Assembly (NCBI RefSeq): GCF_017357425.1
Contig: NZ_CP014571.1
Coordinates: 1,860,001-1,924,000 of the forward strand
Direction of reading: 5' to 3'
Length of the DNA stretch: 64,000 nucleotides
Source of the DNA: Arthrobacter sp. D5-1
Lineage (GTDB): Bacteria; Actinomycetota; Actinomycetes; Actinomycetales; Micrococcaceae
This document shows positions 7,251-14,243 of this stretch, in pieces. A program made the translations under genes and the position numbers. Below the pieces are notes generated by a model that had not been told where the DNA came from, searched no databases, and saw only the letters and a list, made by a program, of their open reading frames with translations. Every line of letters starts with the position of its first letter. Positions within the stretch are counted from its first letter, which is position 1.

Positions 7251-8459
7251 TTAGCTGGCAAGCGGTCGTTTGCGTTCCAGCAGGCCGCTGAGCAGGGCTA
7301 CGCCCAGGCCCAGGATGGCCAGTACCGCCCCCACAAGGGCGGGCGCCACGTAGCCCCAGCCCCACGCGATTACGGTGCCGCCCAGGAAGGCTCCGAGGGC
7401 ATTGGCGATATTCAGGGCCGAGTGGTTCAGCGAGGACGCCAGGGACGCGGCTCCCGGGGCAGCGTCCAGCAGGCGTGTCTGCAACGCCGGAGTCAGCATC
7501 GAACCGACGCCTCCCACAACGAACGCCATGATGAACGCTGCCCAGGCCCAGTGCGCTGCGATGGCGTAGACCACCAAGGCCACGGCGATTCCCGGCATTA
7601 CCCAGTAGATGGTGCCCATGACGGATTTGTCGGCAATTCGCCCGCCCACGATGTTGCCCACCACCATGCCGAGGCCGTAGAGGGCCACGACAGCTGGAAT
7701 GAGGCTCTCGGGGATTCCTGCCACAGATGTCATGGTGTGGGCGATGTATGTGTAGACGGCGAAGAACCCGCCGAAGCCGATGATGCCGATGAGCAGGGCC
7801 AGCCACACCTGCAGGCGCTTGAGGGCGCCGAGTTCACGACGGATGCTGGCATCGGGGTGGGCTGCTTCGAAGGGGACGAACTTCCACACCATGGCAACGG
7901 TCGCCAGTCCGATGGCACCAACAATGATGAAGAGCAGCCGCCAGCCAAAGGTTTGTCCAACCCAGGTGGCCAAGGGCACGCCGATGACGTTGGAAACTGT
8001 GAGGCCGGCCATCACCATGGAGATTGCCCACCCGCGCTTGGTTGGTGCAACGAGCCCGGCGGCGATGACGGCGGCCACGCCGAAGAAGGCTCCGTGCGGA
8101 AGGCCCGAGGCGAAGCGGGAGAGCAGCATGAAGCCGTAGTCCGGTGCGATGAAGGATGTCAGGTTCGCCAATGAAAGGAAGAGCATGAGTCCCAAGGCGA
8201 GGTGCTTCTTGGGGAGCTTGGCCCCGAATGCGGCGAAGATCGGTGCGCCGATGACCACGCCAAGGGCGTAGGCCGAAATCAGGTTTCCTGCCTCAGGTGT
8301 GCTGATGCCGAGTCCCTCCTCCACTTCCTTCAGGAGGCCCATCATGGCGAACTCGGTAGTACCTATGGCGAACCCGCCCATGGCCAACGCCAGGATGGCC
8401 AGGCCAAGGTGGCGCCTTGTTGCTTTAGCGTCGGTGGACGGGGACACAGTGGTAGTCAT
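7251..8459 (-). CDS. MFS transporter, DHA1/AraJ-like exporter
   Basis: A 402-residue protein with 12 predicted membrane helices. The N-terminus has the DHA1-type GGFAIGTTEFAMMGLL followed by GAPIFAAFGAKLPKK (motif A region) and the helix-4 segment LLSRFASGLPHGAFFG. These features match the AraJ/YdhP/YdeA group of sugar and drug efflux proteins. Substrate cannot be told from sequence. It is monocistronic, convergent with tsnR and divergent from the MutT-like gene. The next gene's -10 lies 122 bp from its ATG. Confidence 0.88.
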   Translation of the reverse strand: MTTTVSPSTDAKATRRHLGLAILALAMGGFAIGTTEFAMMGLLKEVEEGLGISTPEAGNLISAYALGVVIGAPIFAAFGAKLPKKHLALGLMLFLSLANLTSFIAPDYGFMLLSRFASGLPHGAFFGVAAVIAAGLVAPTKRGWAISMVMAGLTVSNVIGVPLATWVGQTFGWRLLFIIVGAIGLATVAMVWKFVPFEAAHPDASIRRELGALKRLQVWLALLIGIIGFGGFFAVYTYIAHTMTSVAGIPESLIPAVVALYGLGMVVGNIVGGRIADKSVMGTIYWVMPGIAVALVVYAIAAHWAWAAFIMAFVVGGVGSMLTPALQTRLLDAAPGAASLASSLNHSALNIANALGAFLGGTVIAWGWGYVAPALVGAVLAILGLGVALLSGLLERKRPLAS

Positions 8460-8580
8460 AAGCCTGTTTCTTGAGGGTGCCTTGTGGGCTGGGGAATGCG
8501 GAGAAAATCCGATAACAAGTTTAGTCCCGTGGCTTGTCGTTGACGCAGGAATGTGACGATGCCCATCAAGTGGCCGCCCC

Positions 8581-8586
8581 TAGACT
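8581..8586 (+). promoter_or_regulatory. -10 element for a leaderless MutT-like transcript
   Basis: TAGACT is followed by 6 nt and then the GTG start. The G-run between them is too close to the start to act as a Shine-Dalgarno sequence. Confidence 0.55.
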
Positions 8587-8592
8587 GGGGGA

Positions 8593-9027
8593 GTGACTGC
8601 ACTGATAAATGTTGTTGGCGCTGCGATCGTCGACTCCCTTGAAGTACCCACCCGCCTTCTTGCTGCGCGCCGCTCAGCACCACCGCAGTTTGCCGGTATG
8701 TGGGAATTTCCGGGGGGCAAGGTGGAGGCCGGCGAGACTGCAGAGGCCGCCCTGCATCGGGAACTGGCCGAGGAGCTTGGCATTGAGGTTCAGCTGGGAC
8801 ACGAGTTGGAGTCAGGTCAACCGGAAGGGTGGGTCCTCAACGATCGGGCCGCAATGCGGGTCTGGTTTGCGGAACTGACAGCTGGCGAGCCCGCTCCGCT
8901 GGAAGACCACGATGAACTGCGGTGGGTTTCGCTGAGGGGCGGTATTGAAGCTCTGAGCCTTCCTTGGATCCCGGCGGACTTCCCCATTGTCCGGGCTCTG
9001 CTTGACCGCGTAGTCGCACCTGCATAA
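8593..9027 (+). CDS. MutT-like NUDIX hydrolase, (deoxy)nucleoside triphosphate pyrophosphohydrolase
   Basis: A 144-residue NUDIX protein. The NUDIX box is complete: GGKVEAGETAEAALHRELAEELGI (G-x5-E-x7-REL-x-EELG, about residues 40-63), preceded by MWEFPGGK, typical of MutT-type 8-oxo-dGTP or CTP pyrophosphohydrolases. It probably cleans oxidised or non-canonical nucleotides from the pool. The C-terminal ELRWVSLRG segment is also typical of MutT. It is convergent with the radical SAM gene with only a 10-bp gap. The GTG start is fixed by the promoter element just upstream. Confidence 0.88.
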   Translation: MTALINVVGAAIVDSLEVPTRLLAARRSAPPQFAGMWEFPGGKVEAGETAEAALHRELAEELGIEVQLGHELESGQPEGWVLNDRAAMRVWFAELTAGEPAPLEDHDELRWVSLRGGIEALSLPWIPADFPIVRALLDRVVAPA

Positions 9028-9037
9028 CAGGGCCGGC

Positions 9038-10126
9038 TCAGAAGAGCGGCTGCTGTCCTGGGAGTGTGCCTGCGCCCACCTCAGGGGCGGCGGACCCCTG
9101 CGCCGGGCGGGCGTTGCGGTGGCTGAATCCTGAAGTCCGGGTGTAGCCGTACTTCGCTTTGAAATGGGTGATCCGGCCGGTCAGCCAGGTGCTGTATTCC
9201 TTGGAAACGTAAGAGCCTTGGCCGTAGAGGCGGCGGTACTTGCCGACGAGTTCGGGGTGCTGGGCCGCCAGCCACTGCATATACCACTCCCGCGTTCCTG
9301 GCTTCAGGTAGAGGGCTCCGGCGGTGACGCCCGTGGCGCCGGCTTTGGCCAGTTCGCTGAACAACGAATCGAGGGCTTCGTCCGAGTCGGTCAGCCACGG
9401 CAGGATGGGCATCGCCATGACGCCGCAACCCAGTCCAGCATCCCGGAGCCGGGAAATCAGTTTGAGCCGTGCCCTGGGGGAGGGGGTACCGGGTTCCACC
9501 AGCTCGGCGAGATCTTCATTGGTCATGGCGAGCGAGATTCCGAGGTCCACGGGCACCATGGTGGCAGCGTGCTTAAGCAGTGGGATGTCCCGGGCCAGCA
9601 GGGTGCCCTTGGTCAGGATGGAGAAGGGTGTGCCCGAGTCCGCCAGCGCACGGATGATTCCGGGCATCAGGGCGTAACGGCCTTCGGCGCGTTGGTAGGG
9701 GTCGGTGTTGGTCCCCAAGGCCACTTGATGCCTTTTCCAGGAGGGTTTTGTGAGTTCCCTCCGGAGGACTTCGGCGGCGTTGATCTTCACCACCACCTGG
9801 GAATCGAAGTCACGCCCGGCGTCGAACTCCAAATAGGTATGGCTCTTGCGGGCAAAGCAGTAGACGCACGCGTGGCTGCAGCCGCGGTAAGGGTTCACCG
9901 TCCATTCGAACGGCATGGCAGAGCCCGAAGGCACCTTGTTGAGCACTGACTTTGCGGTGACCTCATGAAAGGTGACTCCGGAGAATTCGGGTGTTGAGAT
10001 GGAACGCACCAGCCCGGCCAGCGGCAGCAACGCATCCATGGCCGGGGCAGGGCCTGGAACTGGAGAGCCGCCGTCGTCGGACGCCGGTCCACGCTTGGGT
10101 GACAGTGCTTGTGCGTCCCATCTCAT
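9038..10126 (-). CDS. Rv2578c-family radical SAM protein
   Basis: A 362-residue radical S-adenosylmethionine enzyme. The [4Fe-4S] cluster motif is CSHACVYC in VNPYRGCSHACVYCFAR, the hallmark of the Rv2578c/SplB-like group. It is followed by DSQVVVKINAAEVLRRELTK and GTNTDPYQRAEGRYALM. The C-terminal half has LPWLTDSDEAL and the conserved SYVSKEYSTWL region. Reaction unknown; relatives are linked to DNA-damage responses and are distantly similar to spore photoproduct lyase. The ATG at 10126 (MRWDAQ) matches the family start; upstream ATGs at 10135 and 10162 would start at or upstream of the SOS box. It is divergent from pcp. Confidence 0.85.
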   Translation of the reverse strand: MRWDAQALSPKRGPASDDGGSPVPGPAPAMDALLPLAGLVRSISTPEFSGVTFHEVTAKSVLNKVPSGSAMPFEWTVNPYRGCSHACVYCFARKSHTYLEFDAGRDFDSQVVVKINAAEVLRRELTKPSWKRHQVALGTNTDPYQRAEGRYALMPGIIRALADSGTPFSILTKGTLLARDIPLLKHAATMVPVDLGISLAMTNEDLAELVEPGTPSPRARLKLISRLRDAGLGCGVMAMPILPWLTDSDEALDSLFSELAKAGATGVTAGALYLKPGTREWYMQWLAAQHPELVGKYRRLYGQGSYVSKEYSTWLTGRITHFKAKYGYTRTSGFSHRNARPAQGSAAPEVGAGTLPGQQPLF

Positions 10127-10135
10127 GAACTCCAT

Positions 10136-10151
10136 TCGAAGGTATGTTCGA
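10136..10151 (-). promoter_or_regulatory. SOS (LexA) box
   Basis: TCGAAGGTATGTTCGA matches the actinobacterial LexA operator TCGAAC-N4-GTTCGA at 11 of 12 fixed positions; the flanking T/A extends the palindrome to 18 bp (10135-10152). It sits 10 bp upstream of the chosen start of the radical SAM gene, so LexA binding would block that promoter. The divergent pcp promoter lies 56 bp away and could also be affected. Confidence 0.8.
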
Positions 10152-10206
10152 ATGAATGTCAAGGACCGCCGAGGTGAATTAAGGAAAGCCGAGGGCCAAG
10201 CGTTGC

Positions 10207-10212
10207 TAAGGT
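10207..10212 (+). promoter_or_regulatory. -10 element for a leaderless pcp transcript
   Basis: TAAGGT is followed by exactly 6 nt and then the ATG of pcp. No ribosome binding site is visible. Confidence 0.55.
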
Positions 10213-10218
10213 TGGCCC

Positions 10219-10860
10219 ATGATTCTGCTGACTGGCTTCGAACCGTTTGGCCGGGACGATGTCAATCCTTCCTGGCATGCGGTGCGCCGCGCACGGGACA
10301 TTCTGCGGGCTGAAGGCCTGGATGTCGAAGCCCGGGAGCTGCCGTGCGTCTTTGGTGACTCGGCCGCAGCACTCACCGAGGCAATGGCCACCACTAAGCC
10401 GGACCTTGTGATCTGTGTGGGATTGGCCGGCGGACGTGCACGGATATCCTTGGAACGGGTGGCCATCAACTGCGATGACGCACGGATCCCCGATAACAAG
10501 GGCCAGAAGCCTGTGGACGAGGAAGTAGTCCCCGGTGGCCCGGCAGCGTACTTCTCTACCCTGCCCATTAAGGCCGCGTTGCGGGACCTCCAGATTGCTG
10601 GAATCAAGGGCGAGGTTTCGCAGTCGGCAGGAACATACGTCTGCAACCACCTTTTCTACGCGTTGATGCATTTGCTCGCATCGACCCCAACCATCCGTGG
10701 CGGTTTCGTGCACATCCCTTATCTCCCGGAACAGGTGTCCCCGGAAAGCGGTACCCCGTCCATGCCCTTGGAATCCATGGCGGAGGGTCTTGCCGTCGTG
10801 GTACGGACGGCCCTACAGACGCAGGTGGACGCTGCCTTGGGTGCCGGCGCCATCCACTAG
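10219..10860 (+). CDS. pcp: pyroglutamyl-peptidase I (pyrrolidone-carboxylate peptidase)
   Basis: Cytosolic cysteine peptidase (family C15) that removes N-terminal pyroglutamate from peptides. The 213-residue length is normal. The catalytic triad is visible: Glu79 in RISLERVAIN, Cys142 in GTYVCNHLFY and His165 in GGFVHIPYLP. The start MILLTGFEPFG is the family consensus. Its TAG stop overlaps the stop of the convergent SIMPL gene in a shared CTAG at 10857-10860. Confidence 0.95.
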   Translation: MILLTGFEPFGRDDVNPSWHAVRRARDILRAEGLDVEARELPCVFGDSAAALTEAMATTKPDLVICVGLAGGRARISLERVAINCDDARIPDNKGQKPVDEEVVPGGPAAYFSTLPIKAALRDLQIAGIKGEVSQSAGTYVCNHLFYALMHLLASTPTIRGGFVHIPYLPEQVSPESGTPSMPLESMAEGLAVVVRTALQTQVDAALGAGAIH

Positions 10861-11486
10861 AGAAGCTCCCATTCCACAGTGACGCTGGCGGTGACGGAGG
10901 ACTCTCCGGCTTCAACGGGCAGGGATTCAGCGGAAAAAGATGCCCTTACCATCCCGCCCAGAGGAATGGGTGCGCCATGGACGGGCTCTTGGGCAATGGA
11001 TTTCACTTGCCCCAGCCGGGCAGAAGCCAGCGATGCGTACTGTTGGGCACGTGCCAGTGCGTCCAGCCAAGCCGCTTCCTGCGCCTGTGCGGTCACCGAG
11101 GTTGCATCGGCGAAGCCTTGCTCGATCCCATTGATCCTGATGTCGTCGCCACCGGCCGCCACTGCCGCGGCGATGGCTTCCGGTGCATCCGCGTGTGAGC
11201 GAATTCCCACCTGCAGCGTGGTGGACGCCACATACGCTGTGACCTTCTGGCCTTGGCCTTCCACCCACACCAGCTCGGCCCGAAGGTTCAGGCCGCTGGT
11301 CCGCAGGTCGACGTCCGTGACGCCGGCCTCCCGCAAACTGGCCGCGACAGCGCCGGCCGCCTTCCCGGCGTCGTCGTAGGCCTTGGTGGCAGTGTCCCGG
11401 CGTGTTTCCACGCCAAGCGTCAACGTGACCAGGTCCGGAACTGCTGTGGCGCTCGCAGTCCCCGTTACGGTGATGGTTCGCTTCAT
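10857..11486 (-). CDS. SIMPL (DUF541) domain protein
   Basis: A 209-residue protein covering the whole SIMPL domain: ITVTGTASATAVPDLVTLTLGVE at the start, then Ala-rich helices and YVASTTLQVGIR, ending SVTASVTVEWEL. SIMPL proteins form oligomeric beta structures and are often periplasmic or linked to oxidative stress, but this one has no signal peptide and no membrane segment, so it is probably cytosolic. I chose the ATG at 11486 (MKRTITVTG). The open frame extends further only through the end of the upstream gene. It lies 2 bp downstream of the HExxH gene and is probably co-transcribed with it. Confidence 0.85.
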   Translation of the reverse strand: MKRTITVTGTASATAVPDLVTLTLGVETRRDTATKAYDDAGKAAGAVAASLREAGVTDVDLRTSGLNLRAELVWVEGQGQKVTAYVASTTLQVGIRSHADAPEAIAAAVAAGGDDIRINGIEQGFADATSVTAQAQEAAWLDALARAQQYASLASARLGQVKSIAQEPVHGAPIPLGGMVRASFSAESLPVEAGESSVTASVTVEWELL

Positions 11487-11488
11487 GC

Positions 11489-11932
11489 TTATGCCTCGAT
11501 TCGATGGCCGGCAGGTCCGTCCGGCCGGTTGTGGTGGTCGATGTAGCCGCCCGCCGCGAGGCCGGCCTGGCGCTCGAAGAAGTTGCTCGAGCCCGGATTC
11601 CCGCTGCGCAGCATGGACCACGCGGCGGCGACGCCGTAGAGGGCAAGGAACGGAAGTCCCAGGCAGTAGGCGTACTGGGTGCTGTGCCGCTCCTCATGTC
11701 CCAAGAGCACGGGGTTCGTTCCGGCAACGCCATGGGGCGCCCGGTACAGGATCACGTTCCCCAGCGTGAATGCTCCGGCGTGGGGGAGTTTCCAGCCATA
11801 CCCGGCTGCTATCAGGAGGCCGCGTGGCCCGCGGGTCAAGGTGCTTCGGGACGCAGCGGCTACCGCGAGTCCCAGTGGTGTAGACAGGTTTACGACGTTG
11901 GCGATCTGCCGCAGGCGTTGCGCGGGAGTCAT
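11489..11932 (-). CDS. small putative metalloprotease-like protein with HExxH motif
   Basis: A 147-residue protein I cannot name. Residues 79-83 are HEERH in the context GHEERHSTQYAYCLGLPFLALYG, i.e. an HExxHxxQ zinc-binding pattern followed by a hydrophobic segment, and FFERQAG follows about 35 residues later with a possible third ligand Glu. This layout recalls small uncharacterised zincins in which HExGHxxQ is followed by LGP-type hydrophobic residues. Activity is inference. The ATG at 11932 is supported by a -10 element 6 nt upstream. It overlaps no other gene and is followed after 2 bp by the SIMPL gene. Confidence 0.65.
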   Translation of the reverse strand: MTPAQRLRQIANVVNLSTPLGLAVAAASRSTLTRGPRGLLIAAGYGWKLPHAGAFTLGNVILYRAPHGVAGTNPVLLGHEERHSTQYAYCLGLPFLALYGVAAAWSMLRSGNPGSSNFFERQAGLAAGGYIDHHNRPDGPAGHRIEA

Positions 11933-11938
11933 GAAGCC

Positions 11939-11944
11939 ATGCTA
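11939..11944 (-). promoter_or_regulatory. -10 element for a leaderless HExxH-SIMPL transcript
   Basis: On the minus strand TAGCAT is followed by 6 nt and then ATG. There is no Shine-Dalgarno sequence. Confidence 0.55.
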
Positions 11945-12033
11945 GACCCGTCGCGTATGGCACGGCATGAGCGGCAGGGATACGCTGTTCGAGCACTCAT
12001 CGGTGCAGGGGAATGAATGGGGGAAGAAACGCG

Positions 12034-12987
12034 ATGAACATTAAACGCGCCGTGGGCGTGGTGGGTGTCCTGCTTGCAGTCATGGTGGCTTTGACCGGCT
12101 GCGTCAAGCTGAACATGTCCGTCAAGGTGAACAACGAGAAAAGCGTGGACTACGAGGTTGTTTACGCGATCCAGAAGTCGGTACTGGGCGATAAGTCCTT
12201 TGAAGAATTCATGGAGTCAAACGGCAGCGGCAGTGGCAGCCAGGAGATGGACATCCCGGAGGGTGCCACCGTGGTGGACTACGAGGACGAAAAGTACAAG
12301 GGCAAGCGGATCACAGCCGCCAACCTTGACCCTGCGAAGCTCGCCGAGTCGTCCAGCTCCGAGAACCCTTTCGAACTGAAGAAGGAGGGTGACTTCTATG
12401 TCCTCTCCATGGGCGGCGTGACCGGGATGGACAGCAGCGATCCCCAGGCCTCCAGCATGGCAAAGTCAATGTTTGACGAAGCCACGGTCAAGTTCACGTT
12501 CCCCGGCAAGGTCGTCGAAGCAACAGGTGCGACCGTGGACGGCAACACTGCCACCTTCGACATGCTGACCATCAAAGAGACTGCGGTCCAGGCCAAGGCC
12601 GAAGCCAACGCCGGCGTTCCGATGTGGTTCATCTGGATCCTGGTGGCCGTCCTGGTGATCGCCGCTGGGTTGGTTCTCCTGTTCCTGCTGCTGCGCAGGA
12701 AGTCCGCGCAGCAAACGCCAGCGCTCGCAGGGGCTGCGCCGTACGGCCAGCCGGGTTACGCTCCCCAGCAGGACTCCTACCCCCGGCAGCCAACGCAGTC
12801 ACCTCAAGCGGACTGGGCAGGGCAGGGTTACACTCCTGGGGCGCCGCCGGCTCAGACCGTACCGCCTGCCCAGGTCCCGCAGCCGCCTGCCCAGCAGTTC
12901 CCGACGCAGCAGCAGCCTGCGACGCCACCCGTCCAACGGAACGACGACGGCCAGTCGCCACCGCCGCCCATGGCACCGCCCGCTTAG
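12034..12987 (+). CDS. LppM-like membrane lipoprotein
   Basis: A 317-residue protein with a lipoprotein signal peptide ending at VALTGC (Cys23). It is followed by an extracytoplasmic domain of about 180 residues that starts VKLNMSVKVNNEKSVDYEVVY, as in LppM (DUF3153) proteins. A single membrane helix follows (MWFIWILVAVLVIAAGLVLL, about 202-221), then a basic stop RRK and an 85-residue Pro/Gln-rich cytoplasmic tail. M. tuberculosis LppM is a cell-envelope protein affecting lipoglycans; the role here is unknown. The ATG at 12034 is preceded by GGGGGAAG; an in-frame ATG at 12013 is further upstream and lacks a good site. Confidence 0.85.
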   Translation: MNIKRAVGVVGVLLAVMVALTGCVKLNMSVKVNNEKSVDYEVVYAIQKSVLGDKSFEEFMESNGSGSGSQEMDIPEGATVVDYEDEKYKGKRITAANLDPAKLAESSSSENPFELKKEGDFYVLSMGGVTGMDSSDPQASSMAKSMFDEATVKFTFPGKVVEATGATVDGNTATFDMLTIKETAVQAKAEANAGVPMWFIWILVAVLVIAAGLVLLFLLLRRKSAQQTPALAGAAPYGQPGYAPQQDSYPRQPTQSPQADWAGQGYTPGAPPAQTVPPAQVPQPPAQQFPTQQQPATPPVQRNDDGQSPPPPMAPPA

Positions 12988-13088
12988 GGCGGCGAGGAAC
13001 TCCTGGCGATTTCCGCCGTCGTGCCGTTCATATGGCGGGACGCGTCTTGGTGGGTTAAATCCAGTCCATGACGTTCAACTAGACTGAA

Positions 13089-13131
13089 GGGTAGTGCCTG
13101 CCGTCCGCGGCGAGCACTGCCCTTTCGTTTT
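13089..13131 (+). terminator. terminator-like hairpin in the pheS leader
   Basis: GGGTAGTGC (13089-13097) pairs with GCACTGCCC (13114-13122), 9 bp with one G-U, followed at once by TTTCGTTTT. It lies 49 bp before pheS and 102 bp after the LppM-like gene. A TAGACT (13080-13085) just before it could be a -10 whose transcript begins in or near the hairpin. It is either the terminator of the lipoprotein gene or an attenuator of pheST. Confidence 0.6.
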
Positions 13132-13179
13132 GCAGGCCTGCCTTGCCGGCCGCTCCCGACTCGTAGCTAAGAACAGTAG

Positions 13180-14241
13180 ATGACTGACACTTTGCCAGGC
13201 GCTGCCATCCCGAATCCGCTGGATGAAGCCGCCATCACCGCCGCCGTCGAGGATGCCATCGCCGCAATTGCGGCTGCTTCCTCCCTTGATGAACTCAAGG
13301 CTGTCCGCCTCGCCCACACCGGCGAGAAGTCGCCACTGAGCCTCGCCAACCGTGAAATCGGTGGGCTCGCCAAGGAGCACAAGGCCGCCGCCGGCAAGCT
13401 CATGGGGTCCTCCCGCGGCCGCGTCAACCAGGCGCTCGCTGCCCGGACCGAGGTTCTCGAAGCCGAGAACGACGCCCGTATCCTGGTCGAAGAAACAGTG
13501 GATGTGACGGCCGCTCCGCGTCGTCGCCGGGCAGGTGCACGTCACCCGCTGTCCACGCTTCAGGACCGCGTCTCAGACATCTTCGTCGGCATGGGCTGGG
13601 AAATCGCTGAAGGCCCAGAGGTGGAGTCCGAGTGGTTCAACTTCGATGCGCTGAACTTCAAGCCGGACCACCCCGCCCGCGAAATGCAGGACACGTTCTT
13701 CGTGGAGCCCCCGGAAGCCCACCTGCTGATGCGCACCCACACGTCCCCGGTGCAGGTCCGTTCCATGCTGGAACGTGAAGTCCCCATCTACGTGCTGTGC
13801 CCCGGCAAGGTGTTCCGCACGGATGAGTTGGACGCCACGCACACGCCTGTCTTCCACCAGTTCGAGGGCCTGGCGATCGACAAGAACCTGAGCATGGCGG
13901 ACCTGCGCGGCACGTTGGAGCACTTCGCCCGCCAGATGTTCGGTGACGAAGCCTCCATCCGCCTGCGCCCCAACTACTTCCCGTTCACGGAGCCTTCCGC
14001 GGAACTGGACATCTGGCACCCGGGTGCCAAGGGCGGTCCGCGCTGGATCGAGTGGGGTGGCTGCGGCATGGTCAACCCCAACGTCCTCCGTGCAGCGGGC
14101 ATCGATCCGGACATCTATTCAGGTTTTGCCTTCGGCATGGGCATTGAGCGCACGCTCATGTTCCGCAACGAGGTCGGCGATATGCGCGACATGATCGAAG
14201 GCGACGTACGTTTCAGCGAGCACTTCGGGATGGAGATCTAA
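13180..14241 (+). CDS. pheS: phenylalanyl-tRNA synthetase alpha subunit
   Basis: The 353-residue catalytic subunit of the alpha2-beta2 class II enzyme that charges tRNA-Phe. The N-terminal coiled coil is at about 10-90 ([18 protein letters not shown]). The class II core has [10 protein letters not shown], motif 2 [19 protein letters not shown] and motif 3 [13 protein letters not shown]. Length and motifs are normal. It is followed after 2 bp by pheT. The start ATG 13180 lacks a strong ribosome binding site. Confidence 0.97.
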   Translation: MTDTLPGAAIPNPLDEAAITAAVEDAIAAIAAASSLDELKAVRLAHTGEKSPLSLANREIGGLAKEHKAAAGKLMGSSRGRVNQALAARTEVLEAENDARILVEETVDVTAAPRRRRAGARHPLSTLQDRVSDIFVGMGWEIAEGPEVESEWFNFDALNFKPDHPAREMQDTFFVEPPEAHLLMRTHTSPVQVRSMLEREVPIYVLCPGKVFRTDELDATHTPVFHQFEGLAIDKNLSMADLRGTLEHFARQMFGDEASIRLRPNYFPFTEPSAELDIWHPGAKGGPRWIEWGGCGMVNPNVLRAAGIDPDIYSGFAFGMGIERTLMFRNEVGDMRDMIEGDVRFSEHFGMEI

Positions 14242-14243
14242 CA

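Noticed and set aside
12988..13179. T-box riboswitch before pheST
   Set aside because: No T-box core sequence (TGGNACCGCG) and no large specifier stem.
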